Shown: positions 1-10,027 of the stretch, in pieces
How the letters are laid out: each line of letters opens with the position of its first letter
How positions within the stretch are numbered: the stretch's first letter is position 1
Source of the DNA: Ligula intestinalis
Taxonomy: Eukaryota; Platyhelminthes; Cestoda; Diphyllobothriidea; Diphyllobothriidae
Reading direction: 5' to 3'
DNA: 64,000 nucleotides
Assembly: GCA_036362985.1 (NCBI GenBank)
Contig: JAYGXS010000003.1
Location: 87,543,526-87,607,525 of the forward strand
The notes under the pieces: generated by a model
Databases searched by the model: none
The model's input: only the letters and a program-made list of their open reading frames with translations
What the model was told of the DNA's origin: nothing
Translations under genes and position numbers: made by a program

Positions 1-2
1 TT

Positions 3-322
3 GAACATATCTTGCGTGTCCTTTCGAGGAGCTGTTTCGTCATCGTCCAAATATTATCAGACCCCTGTTTTCACAGCGGTCAAATTAAAACTGCCGTTGT
101 GCACCACATTCTTACCTCAGATCCTCCTTTGTTCGCTCGGTTTAGACGACTTGCAACGATACGTTTTCTGGTTGCGAAGGCCAAGTTTGAACCTCTGCTG
201 CAACTGGGAAGCATTCGACCGGCTAAGACCCGCTGGCATCCGCTCTCCACATCCTGCCAAAGGCGACATCACGCGACATCACGCGACGCTGTGGCGACTA
301 TTGTGCACTCAACGATTCTATG
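3..322 (+). pseudogene. Ty3/Gypsy reverse transcriptase remnant (N-terminal part)
   Basis: An open frame from the window edge reads HHILTS, ARFRRLA and LQLGSIRP, the conserved entry to the RT domain of metazoan Ty3/Gypsy pol polyproteins. After about position 235 the homology moves to the next frame and reads LHILPKA and RCGDYCALND, which matches the family motif around CGDYRALN. A 12-nt duplication, gacatcacgcga (264-286), adds residues just before the CGDY motif. The copy is therefore frameshifted and ends before the catalytic YxDD box. The upstream protease part may lie outside the window. Family assignment rests on motif recognition only. Confidence 0.7.
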
Positions 323-403
323 ATTACAAGGAGGTTTGGCAGATTTGCTTAATTTGAGTCGACCCATGTATGATTAAATTCATGGCGCTAGGCTAGGGGT
401 TAG

Positions 404-490
404 TAGTTTCAGCGGTTATAGCGTTGGCCACCGGTATAGGCCTTTTCTGATACGCGGGTTCATATCCCGCCGAACGCCTCGAGCTTTTTT
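404..490 (+). ncRNA. tRNA-like Pol III unit (tRNA pseudogene or SINE head)
   Basis: The segment has an A-box-like stretch (tagtttcagcgg, 404-415). It also has a perfect T-arm with stem GCGGG/CCCGC (454-458 with 466-470) and a seven-base loop, giving a B box of the GGTTCAnnnCC type. Six T residues follow (485-490), a usual RNA polymerase III stop. The anticodon arm does not fold convincingly, so a functional tRNA is not claimed. Confidence 0.4.
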
Positions 491-639
491 CACAATTAGG
501 TCAACTCATATTCCGTGATTCCCAATCTGTACCCTGCTCTCTATCTTTGAGAATTTGCTAGAGAGACCTTTTCGGTAGGACAATTTTCTCGAAGAGGTAT
601 CTAACATGTGTCATCAATCAGACTGCTGTCGCTTTTTAG

Positions 640-810
640 GCTACTCCAAAATCAGTCTTCACCACTGCCTTTGGTCATTCTGAGAAGGTCCGCAGATCAC
701 GCAAGGAGTACGAGGCAAACATACAGAAGCGACCGCACATAAGAAAGAAGTACTTGTCTCCTACGTCAGACGTGATGCAACATATTGTTTCCTGCAAAAT
801 TTTGGATAGG
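640..810 (+). CDS. Putative internal exon of an unrecognised protein
   Basis: A 57-codon open segment is bounded by a pyrimidine-rich acceptor (gctttttag, AG at 638-639) and a good donor (GTATGA from 811), phase 0 at both ends. The peptide is basic and hydrophilic, including SEKVRRSRKEYEAN and KRPHIRKKYLSP. Its composition looks like genuine protein and not a chance frame. I do not recognise the family, and no neighbouring exon was found. It could be an isolated exon of a host gene with long introns, or a fragment of an unrecognised mobile element. Confidence 0.4.
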
Positions 811-2065
811 GTATGACTTACAGACGACGAATAACGAGCCAGAAACGGCCATTCCAATTCCCCTGCCCTGGCCGGCGATTGAATCCCGATGAACAGTACA
901 TCGTTATTATTCTTATGTAGGATAGAGTTGCCCAGGTATGGAGCTTATTCGAAATCTAAAGGGACGGCCCCATATAATTATAATTCATTTGAGATGGCAC
1001 CCAAAACAATCGTGCACGAACATCTACTCAAAATACCTGTGACATAAGCATGTCCACCCTTCTCAAATTAGTGCTATTTATAATCATGGAAATTCCTGCT
1101 TGCCGACCAGAAAGACGAACAGCTCTGAGCGCTCGGAACAGGGTGCGTCACAAATTACACATTGCGACTGTTGTTTTAATCTGATTACGTTGGATATACT
1201 TTTCTCTGGATCGGACGTGCGAAGGTGGCACCGTAACGAGTCGCTTAAACGGTTAAAGACAATTGGTGTGAGGACCGTCCTGCCTACGCCAGCGAATCAC
1301 AGCTGCTTAACAGGGCCAAATTGGCCATTGTCGCTATTGTCTACGGCACACCAATAATTAACTTCGACGACGCAATGTACTATGTGAAGATCTACATACT
1401 CCGCTCCCACCCGTCGATGTAAAAGGCGGCCAAGCTGAAGATCTGTCAACTACAAAGCCCACTATCACGCAGACCTCGACAGCCGCTACAACACTGATCT
1501 CCTAGAAGGCTCCCACGAAACCCTCCGTGTAATTGACGACTGCTGCACTCAGTAGGAAACCAGCATGATATGCTACTGACTGCTGAACGGTTGATCGTCC
1601 CACAGTCACCACTGTGACGCTTCACCCGCAAACGATACAACACTCCTCACCAAAGTTCACCGCAAACTTACCCATCTTACTCGTTGCCTAATCCGGACAA
1701 GTTCTGTGGAAGACCAAACCTCCTCCACTTGCAACAACGCCAGAAAACGAAGCAAAAATCGTCATAAAGAACTGATTTGATGTCCTCGTACAAAAATAAG
1801 TGGCAGGGATAATCTTCGAAAATAGATAACAACGAAAATTCTTCGAGTCTGAATTCTCGTAAACAATACTAGATAACGCTAATATAATACAGGGCGCACC
1901 GAGCACAGTGGGGAGTATGCTACGACGGGGTTTCGGGTTTCTCTCGTTTTTCCTCTAAAACGAGAAAACAAATCAATCGGAAAAACGTAAAAAAATAGCA
2001 AGCGTTATCAAAGACTGCAGGTTGCCATAACCGTGCCCGATGTAAGCTTATTCGCGCAAATGCCA
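811..2065. other. Stretch without a recognised gene
   Basis: No homology was recognised. One frame at 1465-1560 is coding-like for about 30 codons and then stops. A short hairpin with arms TCTCGTTTT and AAAACGAGA lies near 1940-1970. Confidence 0.4.
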
Positions 2066-2340
2066 TATGCTCAAAAAGTAGGGCTTCATATTAATAAACC
2101 ACCGGCAGGCATAAATTCCACTGGATCTACAGCAAGAAATGAATGGGAAAAGTGGTTTCTGGACCACCGGACGACTGAAAAGGCAGGCTGAAATCCAAAC
2201 AGTCAACGTGAATACGAGGCGTCCTGTCCCATGCTCAAGAACTATGGCTTGGAATAAATTAACCACAGATAGGCATAACGTCGAGTCCATTTTTAGGAAT
2301 ATATGAGTGGGTACACAAGGGTTCTGCACAAACAGGCTAT
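2066..2340. repeat. Dispersed satellite-like repeat, copy 1
   Basis: This segment shares long stretches with 39215-39470, for example gaggcgtcctgtcccatgct near 2217 and near 39360. Within each copy a weaker motif (tatggcttgg...aggcagg) recurs about 160-180 bp apart, so the unit looks like a short tandem dimer. No coding potential is evident. Confidence 0.5.
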
Positions 2341-2404
2341 TTAAAAGGCAGTCTGCGAACCGAAATCCAACGGTCGACCTCCCCGACGGTGGTTCGCGGG
2401 CAAC

Positions 2405-3425
2405 GTGGGGAAACTCGCGGCGAACAGAGGGCAATGGCAGGTAACACCGGGGACGTCATCTGTAACTAAATTCCCAAGAAACTTCATGGAAAATACGAAT
2501 ATCACGAATCTCAATACTGCTACGGCGTCCCCGGTATACGACGCGCTCCGTGGTCGTCTGGTGCCCGGAGTGCCAAATACGCAAGCCATTGCTCTCAACT
2601 TTAACAATGCTACGGCGTCCCCGGGAATCGACGCGCTCCGTTGTCGCCTGGTGCCCGGAATGTCAAACATGCAAACCAGTACCCTAAATTCGCGACACAA
2701 TTTGAACATCGGTTGCTGGAATGTGCAGACATTGCTTGATCCTGGCCGTCATTATGGGACTATACAGTAGACGTTGCCTGTCTGTCAGAAGTTCGTCTCC
2801 CAGACTCTGGAACGAGAGAAATAAAAATACCACTAGAGGCTGCTGAGTACGTGCTCCACCACAGCGGACCACAAACGAACAAAGGACTGCATGGGGTGGC
2901 AATAGCCATGACAAAAAAGGTGCATAACACTCCATTAGCGTTTGAGCCTATCCCAGAGCGGATTGCCACAGCCCGCTTCAAAGGCACCATTGCAAATATG
3001 TCTGTGGTTGCCGTTTATGCCCCAACATCGCAAGCGGATGAAGCAGTTAAGACGGAGTTCTATAAACGCCTTCAAGCTACAGTGGCTAGGATACCCCGAG
3101 AGACTTGCTCTCCGTCGCCGGAGGCTGGAATGCCAGGACTGGCCCATGCGATTAAATCTCGAGACACGTCATCGGAAAATACGGACTGGGCCAACGTTTC
3201 GACAACGGAGAACGATTGGTAATATTTGCTGATTACAACCATCTCGTCGTTACAAACACTCGTTTTCAACACCCCCATCGGCAGTTGCTAACATGGTATT
3301 CAAACGATGGTCAAACGGCAAACCAGATAGACTACATGTTATTACGCTCAAGGTGGACCACCTCAGTATCCGCTTTAAGCTCCGTTTTTCGAATCGAAGT
3401 AAGAAACTGCCCCCAAAACGTGTCA
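2405..3425 (+). pseudogene. RTE-type LINE endonuclease, broken copy
   Basis: After a leader carrying two 90-bp repeats, the frame reads NIGCWNVQTLL, CLSEVRLPDSG, HHSGPQTNKGLHGVAIA and VVAVYAPTSQAD. This is the APE-like endonuclease of RTE elements, also seen in proteins annotated as craniofacial development protein 2-like. A frame change near 3210 leads to VVTNTRFQHPHRQLLTWYSN and QIDYMLLRSRW, the C-terminal half of the domain. A stop lies near 2768 and the usual GDWNA segment around 3100-3190 is rearranged, so the copy cannot make an active nuclease. No RTE reverse transcriptase follows in this place. Confidence 0.75.
2515..2700 (+). repeat. Two 90-bp in-frame tandem repeats
   Basis: The segments starting at 2521 and 2611 both begin tacggcgtccccgg and encode ATASPVYDALRGRLVPG and ATASPGIDALRCRLVPG. 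The period of 90 bp keeps the reading frame, so the repeat duplicates a 30-residue leader of the RTE protein. Confidence 0.75.
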
Positions 3426-3449
3426 ACGTTATGGCACTATCACACACCA

Positions 3450-3589
3450 TCTGCTATCGGATGCTCAGCATGGTTTTCGTAGAGGTAGGTCCTGCGTAAC
3501 AAACTTGCTCTACTGTTAAGAACGGTGGACTGAGGCAGTTGATAGTGGAAACTCAGTGCATGCTGTCTATATTGACTTCAAAAAGGCTT
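3450..3589 (+). pseudogene. CR1-like LINE reverse transcriptase fragment
   Basis: The frame reads LLSDAQHGFRRGRSCVTNLL, a stop, then VHAVYIDFKKA. This is the RT stretch leading into catalytic motif A of CR1-like elements. It is cut off by the assembly gap just before the motif A FD residues. The closest relatives in the window are the copies at 41.4-43.2 kb and 55.7 kb. Confidence 0.7.
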
Positions 3590-3689
3590 NNNNNNNNNNN
3601 NNNNNNNNNNNNNNNNNNNNNNNNNNNNNNNNNNNNNNNNNNNNNNNNNNNNNNNNNNNNNNNNNNNNNNNNNNNNNNNNNNNNNNNNN
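3590..3689. other. Assembly gap (100 N)
   Basis: Exactly 100 undetermined bases, the conventional size for a scaffold gap of unknown length. Joins across it should not be trusted. Confidence 0.99.
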
Positions 3690-3708
3690 AAAAAAATAAG
3701 AGCATAGA

Positions 3709-4075
3709 GCTGAAACATTTATTTGAGGTGGCATTAACACCGTCACAGGGGATAAGGGGAAGCACAATGCCGAAACTAAAATTCAGGGCTCTTTCCTTAT
3801 CTTATCCTAAACATTAGCTTTAATGTGTACACAACACATGTAGGCTCATTGAAAGGGACAAACACGCAAAACAGGAGTTCTTTAAAGTTCTAAGGCATAC
3901 GAATTCAAATACATAGTATACTTCAGACACAGGAACGCGGACTTCCTCCATTAATCCAGATGGCCTCACGCTACAGGACAGAGCATTTTCTATTCTCCTG
4001 TCCTACATTTGGACTTGAACCCCCTAGCTCGGACGTTAACATAAACCTGGCTGACTGGAGGTCCAGTTGGGGGGC
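3709..4075. repeat. Dispersed repeat, copy 1 (paralogue at 8848-9232)
   Basis: The two copies run in parallel over about 370 bp, with shared blocks such as acaggagttctttaaagttc and gtgtacacaacacatgtagg and only small indels. The unit lies between zinc-finger cassettes in both places, so it looks like part of the larger duplicated cassette. Confidence 0.75.
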
Positions 4076-4702
4076 AAGGCGTCGTTAGTGCTGCTGGGAT
4101 TATTCCTAACAAGCGGTCCGAGTAAACACTCAGGACACTTTATCGGCCCGCCTACAGACAATGAACGTGCGCGATGTGCGCGCACCTAGGGGTCACACCA
4201 GCCGGTTAGGATAAGGCCGTGCGCATGATGGCCAATCAAACCTTTTGGCACAACCTGATTGGCCCATTTATAACTTTGCTTATTGCATATAGCCCTCCGT
4301 TCAGGGGGCAATAAACGACTTCCTTTCTGTTATGGTGAACGAGGCTAGATTTTTGCCACCCAGTCAGCAGGGAGAACAACGATCAAGGTCGTAAGGGAAC
4401 GGAATCCGTTTATTGTGTCCCTTGACGGGGACTATATGATATTGATGATTATAGAAGCGACCAATCAGATTGTGCCCTCATTCGCCTAGAGGCTTGATTG
4501 GCCATGTGGCCTCTTGTTCCTGACCGCATTGGGCGACTTCGCAGGGGAGCGCGCACGACTTCATCCTAGCCGGCTGGTGTCACCTCTAGGCGCGCCCACG
4601 TCGCGCGCGTTCATTTTCTGTAGGCAGGCCGATGACCTGACATGAAAATCCACTCGGACCGCCTGTTAGGAATAATCCCAACACTTTCCCTTACGACCTT
4701 GT
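4076..4702. mobile_element. Large palindromic element with LTR-like arms
   Basis: A 28-base segment at 4096-4123 (gggattattcctaac...) recurs inverted at 4652-4679 with one difference. The match continues inward on both arms through shared blocks around CTACAGA, AATGAACG, CACCAGCCGG and ATGGCCAATCAA. Each arm carries CCAAT-type boxes, a TATAA-like or TATAAT-like box, and an AATAAACG signal in LTR-like order. A 14-base inverted pair (aaggtcgtaaggga, 4385-4398 and 4687-4700) also bounds the right arm. It could be two inverted solo LTRs, a fold-back DNA element, or an inverted duplication. Confidence 0.55.
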
Positions 4703-5275
4703 TCGATGTTCTCCTTGCTGCACTGACACAGAGAGACTGGCGGCACAAATCTAACCTGGGAACCCATTACATCAAGTGCAATTGTCACGAAGATACATAC
4801 GCGCAGAGTGAGCGCAGTATCGATTACTTGCCTGCCAATTTACCACATTCTGTCGTACATCACCGAGTCTCTGTTGAATGACAATACGAGCGAAGGTTTG
4901 CTCGAGCAACTTGCCTAAGAATCCTAAGTACGTCGTCTACACATGCTACACACATCCTGGTTCTCAAAACGCGCAACAGACATGCAACACGTGGGTAAAA
5001 GCCTTGCACCAGGGAACCACTGAGTCTGACTTTCGGTCCTCGTAGAGATCCAGGTAGCGTACTAAACTCTGTGATGGACGAAAACGCTGAAGGCTTTTTA
5101 CAAATAGCAATGCGTTACATTGTCGGGAGAATTATATTTCCAGGGCTGACGTTAACTCCAAGCGCTCTTTCTCTGTCGTCTACAATGCACAAGTCAATTG
5201 CGTGTTACCAGTAAATATTGACAAACACCGAGCAGAGAGGAAAGCTCGAAAAAAATAAAACAAAAAGAGGCCTAC

Positions 5276-5362
5276 TTTTGTGCACAGTGTTGACATGCTT
5301 ATTCAGCGCTCCCTTATTTTTGAAAGAATAGCCACAAATATCACAGGGGTAGTTTCGCAGAT
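5276..5362 (-). CDS. One-finger C2H2 zinc-finger exon, type A (Z1)
   Basis: This is the left-most of 13 intact exons. It is 87 nt, between acceptor TTTCAG and donor GTAGGCC. It opens with two bases of a split codon and ends with one base, so it is phase 1-1. The module reads L-R-N-Y-P-C-D-I-C-G and ends H-V-N-T-V-H-K, giving C-x2-C-x12-H-x4-H. When modules are joined, the linker between last His and next Cys is seven residues, the canonical length for DNA-binding C2H2 arrays. Helix contact residues (-1, 2, 3, 6) are N, G, A, K. The flank at 4790-5270 is shared with the other type A exons. A nucleic-acid-binding role is inferred from the family. Confidence 0.75.
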
Positions 5363-5406
5363 CTGAAACAAAAAACGACACAGTAAGACGGCATACTTGC
5401 ACCCGC

Positions 5407-5454
5407 CCGTTTAAAAGATATGGCCACACATTTCACACGGGAAATTTCGCAGAT
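5407..5454 (-). pseudogene. Truncated type A finger half
   Basis: An acceptor TTCAG followed by L-R-N-F-P-C-E-M-C-G-H-I-F then TAA (5411-5413) repeats the first half of a type A finger 92 bp upstream of Z1 on the minus strand. The helix and both zinc-binding histidines are missing. Confidence 0.7.
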
Positions 5455-5713
5455 CTGAATTTTAAAAAACAAAAAATTAAGCAAGGGGTATGCCGACAAA
5501 CCCCGTGATAGATTAAAAAGCGTCAGCTTTTTCGCAGTGAGAACTGCGCTAATTTGCTGCGATTATGAATTCTATAGGAACACCCTCACTCGCGGGCGTT
5601 CTCTGCTCTCTTTCATGTAGCAGCCAAATACATATCACAAGAAAATATTGACAAACGCATGGCAGGCAAAAAGACAGGGAGAAAGGTCGAAGAAGTGAAC
5701 AAAAGAGGCCTAC

Positions 5714-5800
5714 TTTTGTGCACAGAGTTGACGTGCCTCATCAGGTTTCTCCTGTCACTGAAAGAATAGCCACAAACATCGCACGGGAAGGTTCGCAGAT
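5714..5800 (-). CDS. One-finger C2H2 zinc-finger exon, type A (Z2)
   Basis: 87 nt, acceptor AAATTCAG, donor GTAGGCC. The finger starts L-R-T-F-P-C-D-V-C-G-Y-S-F and ends R-H-V-N-S-V-H-K with all four zinc ligands. Its helix contacts are D, R, N, R, unlike any other copy. It lies 351 bp upstream of Z1 in transcript order. Confidence 0.75.
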
Positions 5801-6157
5801 CTGAATTTAGAAAAAGAGAATTCAATCTACTAGATGCTGGGTTTATTTGCTCAGAGGCTTCCTTTACGTTAGACGATAATTAAAATGGCCATTCTACGAT
5901 AAAAAAACACGCTTTATGCAATGCATGTGAATTTGCGTCATGTTAGAGGAAAATTGCGTTTCTGAACAGAATTATGTGAAGGGTTAAGCTTCGTTGTAAC
6001 TTTCGCATAGGGCAGACTAGCCCTAGATCGACAAACGACGTGTAAAAAACGGTTTTTTTGTGGAAAATTCAACCTACTTAAAATTTGCACTCAAAATGAC
6101 TTTGTCTGAGGTCAGGGCACAATCCTGTGACATAAACGCGCTCACCGTTGGTCCGGT

Positions 6158-6170
6158 GGGGGGGGGGGAG
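6158..6170. repeat. Poly-G tract
   Basis: A run of about 12 G residues follows tccggt. The surrounding 6120-6240 resembles the tandem repeat at 19554-19700, for example the gcccaaggt blocks. Confidence 0.6.
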
Positions 6171-6417
6171 TTAGTGATGATATTAATGCGTACTTCGGTG
6201 CCTCCGCCCAAGGTTTGACTACACTGTCAACTGACCCCTGTAACTTTCTTATTTTACAGGATTATTACAATCTTATTTTTTCACTGGTATGCCCCGCCTG
6301 CGCTGTCCCCTAAAATCATTAGCGCTCCCCCAGACGGCACTACACCTACCCTATTTACAAACACTGAGCAAGAAATAAACGGGGGAAAAGCTCGAAAATT
6401 TAAACAAAGAGGCGTAC

Positions 6418-6504
6418 TTCCGTGCACATCGTTGACGTGGTTCTTCAGGACTCCCACCTCTTCGAAGGAATTACCACAAATACTGCACGGAAAGTTTCCG
6501 AGAT
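6418..6504 (-). CDS. One-finger C2H2 zinc-finger exon, type A (Z3)
   Basis: 87 nt, acceptor TTTCAG, donor GTACGCC. The finger reads L-G-N-F-P-C-S-I-C-G-N-S-F and ends N-H-V-N-D-V-H-G. The linker Lys after the last His is replaced by Gly and the usual linker Arg by Gly, so it is more diverged. The zinc ligands and splice sites are retained. Contacts are E, G, V, N. Confidence 0.7.
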
Positions 6505-6848
6505 CTGAAACAACAAAACAGCAGAGTAGGCGTTAGGATATTAGCCGAACCAAATGCTAGCAACGTTTTGAGGCTTTCCTAAGGCGTCCAGCTTAGCCAA
6601 AATGTCTTTGTTGGTTACCTCGGACCGCATAACAGGCGATGGCTTTCCACGCGGGATGATCTTAGACCGCACGCAAGCAGGAACGCACACAGGGCTACAT
6701 AAGGCCCGAGGGTCAACTGGTCGCGTGACGTTATCCCATTGTGGCCAACCAGGCCACAAGAGAACGCGCAGACAATCCCTTTCACCCCCTCCAGAACTAT
6801 GCCCTTCTTATTGAGTTCCTCCATGGGGAATTCAACAGGGCGTCATTC

Positions 6849-6879
6849 AACGGTGACACAGATGTCAGGTGTCACCGTT
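6849..6879. repeat. Perfect 11-bp inverted repeat
   Basis: Arms aacggtgacac (6849-6859) and gtgtcaccgtt (6869-6879) enclose nine bases. Two self-complementary GTTATAAC octamers follow at 6877-6884 and near 6906-6913. It could be a small hairpin or a protein-binding palindrome. No gene adjoins it. Confidence 0.6.
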
Positions 6880-7445
6880 ATAACATTAGCGACGCTGAAC
6901 CCGTCGTTATAACAGTAGGAGGATTAAATGCACTAGAGGCTGCTTTTACGCTCGAGTCGACGGTGGGCGAGCGAGTAGCTGCTGGCGTCGTCTAACGTAT
7001 GCCTACACGCAGAGTGAGCACAGCAACGCCTACATGTGTACAAATTTACCACACCAAAGCGACTCTCTGGTAGATGACAAGATGAGCGGAGTTTTACTTG
7101 AGCGATGTGCCCAAATCACATCGGCTACCCGTGCCAAAAGCCTACCGGTTCTCACTACGCACACAAGATATTCTAAATATGCGTAAGAATCTTGAACCAG
7201 CAAGTCACTGAGTCTGACTTTGATTCCTGGTACGAACAGGCATATCCTGTCAAATCCAGTGATAGATTCAAACACGTCAGATTCGTCTTGCGGAATAAGT
7301 CCCCCAGGGCCAGCGTCACTCGTTCGCTTTCTTCAAAAATAGTTCGGACATAAGAACATGGACTACACACAGAAATATTGACAAACACAGAGAGGTTGAA
7401 AGGACGAGGGGATAGCTTGAACGAGGAATCAAAAAGGAGGCGTAC

Positions 7446-7532
7446 TTTCGTGCACACTGTGGACGTGCTCGTTCAGGGCTCCCGCCTGTTTGGAACAATG
7501 GCCACATATTTCACACGGGAAGTTTGTCAGAT
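7446..7532 (-). CDS. One-finger C2H2 zinc-finger exon, type A (Z4)
   Basis: 87 nt, acceptor TTTCAG, donor GTACGCC. It reads L-T-N-F-P-C-E-I-C-G-H-C-S and ends E-H-V-H-S-V-H-E. The conserved core Phe is replaced by Ser, which may weaken folding, and the linker Lys is Glu. The zinc ligands are present. Contacts are Q, G, A, E. It is paired with type B exon Z5, with a 229-bp intron between them. Confidence 0.7.
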
Positions 7533-7761
7533 CTGAAACAGAAATGGGAGGGCACCACATTATGGTATTTATGAAGAAAGGAGCAAAACTTTCTAGTCCG
7601 CATTAAAGTCCGTTTGACAAGCAGCAGCAAAGTAGCATGCAGCAACTGCAGCGACTAACACGACGGTTTGACATTGATGCCATGGGTGACAAAACAGGGG
7701 GCGTTAAGAATTAAACAAAATATACATTCAAATGAATCTGTTCAGGTCAGAAAGGGCGCAC

Positions 7762-7848
7762 TTTTGTGAACACCATCGATATGCTCCTCGAGGCCTCCCT
7801 TCTGCGAAAATGCACGGCCACAGATCTCACATTCGAACTCGCGTACTT
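7762..7848 (-). CDS. One-finger C2H2 zinc-finger exon, type B (Z5)
   Basis: 87 nt, acceptor CTACAG, donor GTGCGCC. Type B modules start V-R-E-F-E-C-E-I-C-G and end E-H-I-D-G-V-H-K. They differ from type A by Val-Arg-Glu-Phe-Glu before the first Cys and by IDGVH after the first His. Contacts are Q, G, G, E. In transcript order it precedes Z4, and the exon phases are compatible. Confidence 0.75.
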
Positions 7849-8029
7849 CTGTAGACGAAAAAAACAAACAAAAAATCGATTGAGGTTTTGTAAACAGGAT
7901 AGCAATAAAATTGCCGAATTTACTGCCCTCTTAAATGAACAAAACCTTTGGTCTAACGGAAAGACACGTCACTAAGCTTGACTTGACACAGCAAGTATGC
8001 AGACGGTTTATAGGCTCAATTTGACTCAA

Positions 8030-8120
8030 TTGTGAAAACTTCGCGGCCTCAGTAGGAGTGGAACAAACACAGCAGGAAAGGCTTTTGCACTGGCCACACT
8101 CTACCACTGAGCTACGAGGT
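8030..8120 (-). ncRNA. tRNA-like Pol III unit in the zinc-finger cassette, copy 1
   Basis: On the minus strand there is a near-perfect A box (TAGCTCAGTGGTAGAG, 8099-8114), a B-box-like GTTCCACTCC (8054-8064) and then TTTT (8035-8038). An acceptor-like CCTCG/GAGG pairing encloses the unit. The A-to-B spacing fits a tRNA with a short insertion. It is best read as a tRNA-derived SINE or tRNA pseudogene carried along with the finger exons. Confidence 0.6.
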
Positions 8121-8847
8121 TCACCGTGAGCCGTGAATTTAATCCCACTTGAATCGATTTTACCCGCCAAATTTACGATACATAATCGGTAAACCTCCAT
8201 TCGAAAATGGCAGCGAAGCATCGAAACTACGAGTTACCCCTCTATCGATACTCAACGCGAAATTCTGACAAAATATAACTATGGTTGTTGAAAGGAGCAA
8301 ACGCACATCGTAGTTTTTACAAGTTCTGAAACATGCGAATTTACCTACATAAACAGGTCGGCTACAGGAACATGGACTCTGCGCCAGACATGCAGGCGAC
8401 GTCACGCTAAATGCCCGTGTCGTGTCCTAGATCCGGACTTCACCATTCTAGCCCTGACCTTTGACTGCGACTCCCAGAATAGCCTGTATGCCCATGGTGC
8501 ACTTGCATTTTTTCTTTAATACCCAGTGAACAACGTGTGCTTGATTTGTACCACTTATATTTCTCTGATTAAAGATTATAACATCATTATATGGTTTTAT
8601 AAGCCTTTTTCTCTACACTCTTTCAAGCGCTCATAAAAAGATGACCCTGGTTAACGTCATTTTTTAATGCGTGTACCACGCCGCAGTTTGTGACATCATT
8701 GCATGTACCACATATGGCGCACGTCGCAGTCAAAGTGTTAATCGAAATGCATCTAACCTAATCTCACCGCTACATAAACAACCAGCTCCTGGTGTGTGGC
8801 AGTGAACCAAGATAATCAAAAAACGTAGAACAGTACAAGCTTTTATA

Positions 8848-9232
8848 GTGCCCAAACATAAATATGAGTTGGCATTAACTCACTCACAGGGGATAAGCAG
8901 GTCGCTTAACCCGAATGGTAAGCCTCCATGCGAGACTGGGAACACATTACCGCAACTAAAATTCAGGGTTCTTTTCTTAAATTATCCTAAATATTAGCTT
9001 TAATATGTACACAACACATGTAGGCTCATTAAAAGAGACAAACACACAAAACAGGAGTTCTTTAAAGTTCTAAAGCATACGAATTCAAATATATAATATA
9101 CTTCAGAGACATGAACGCCTCACGCTACAGGACAGAGCATTTCCTATTCTCCTGTCCCACATTTGGACTTCACCCTCCTAGCTCGGTCGTTAACATTAAC
9201 CTGCCCGACTGGAGGGTGAGTAGGGGAGCAAT
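8848..9232. repeat. Dispersed repeat, copy 2 (paralogue at 3709-4075)
   Basis: About 385 bp parallel to the copy next to the assembly gap. This copy lacks the cggacttcctccattaatcc segment present in copy 1 and has an extra 60-bp insert near 8900-8955. Confidence 0.75.
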
Positions 9233-9581
9233 TGCTGGCTGAGTTTTACTTGAATAAGGTGCATAAATACATCAGCTACGCCTGCCACAAGCATCTTGGT
9301 CCTTACTACGTATACCAGACATGCTATAGGTGGCATAGAATCTTTCACGAGCGAGCTACTGACTCGGACTCTCAGACAGGCGTAACCTGTCAAACCCCGT
9401 GACAGATTCAAACGTCAGATTCGTCGTAAGGAATAAGTCCCCCGGGCCGGACTCACTCATTCGCTTCATACAAAAACAGTTCGGGTATAGGAACATGGAC
9501 TACACAAACAAATACTGACAAACACAGAGAAGGAAAACCAATGAGGGAAAGCTCGAAAAAAGGAAAGAAAAAGAGGCATAC

Positions 9582-9668
9582 TTTTGTGCACACCGTTGAC
9601 GTGCTTCTTTAAGGAATCCTCCTGTTTGAAACAACGGCCACAAATTTCACAAGGGAAGTTTCGCAGAT
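9582..9668 (-). CDS. One-finger C2H2 zinc-finger exon, type A (Z6)
   Basis: 87 nt, acceptor TTTTAG, donor GTATGCC. It reads L-R-N-F-P-C-E-I-C-G-R-C-F and ends K-H-V-N-G-V-H-K. Contacts are Q, D, S, K. It is paired with type B exon Z7 across a 272-bp intron, the same A-B arrangement as Z4-Z5. Confidence 0.75.
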
Positions 9669-9940
9669 CTAAAACAGATAACAGACGAGTAACATGATAA
9701 TCAAAATAAGATAATAATGAGGGCACCAGCTTATAGCAGTTATGAAAAAAGGATCAAAACTTGCTTGTCCTCATTAAAATCCATTTAACAAGCGACAGAA
9801 AAGTAGCATGCAGCAACTGCAGCGACTAACACGACGGTTTTACATTGATGCCATGAGGTACAAAACAGGGGGGGGGTGGCGTTGAGAATGAAACAAAATA
9901 TGCATTCAAATTAATCTGCTGAAGTCATAAAAAGGCGCAC

Positions 9941-10027
9941 TTTTGTGGACACCATCGATATGCTTCTCCATGTGTGTCTTCCGCGAAAATTCACGGCCAC
10001 AGATGTCACATTCAAACTCGCGTTTTT
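9941..10027 (-). CDS. One-finger C2H2 zinc-finger exon, type B (Z7)
   Basis: 87 nt, acceptor AACAG, donor GTGCGCC. It reads K-R-E-F-E-C-D-I-C-G-R-E-F and ends K-H-I-D-G-V-H-K. Contacts are R, T, H, K. A shortened remnant of the tRNA-like unit follows at about 10180-10215 on the plus-strand map, upstream in transcript order. Confidence 0.75.

Larger units (their letters stand above)
7561..8415. repeat. Recent duplication, left copy (partner 20266-21116)
   Basis: The copy contains type B exon Z5, the tRNA-like unit and about 280 bp beyond it. It matches 20266-21116 almost base for base over about 850 bp in the same orientation, with a shift of about 12.70 kb and few indels. The most different part is the finger exon itself. 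Confidence 0.9.

Noticed and set aside
6602..6814. HCGQPGHKR resembling a gag-type CCHC zinc knuckle
   Set aside because: Only part of the Cys/His pattern is present, with no flanking gag or protease sequence.
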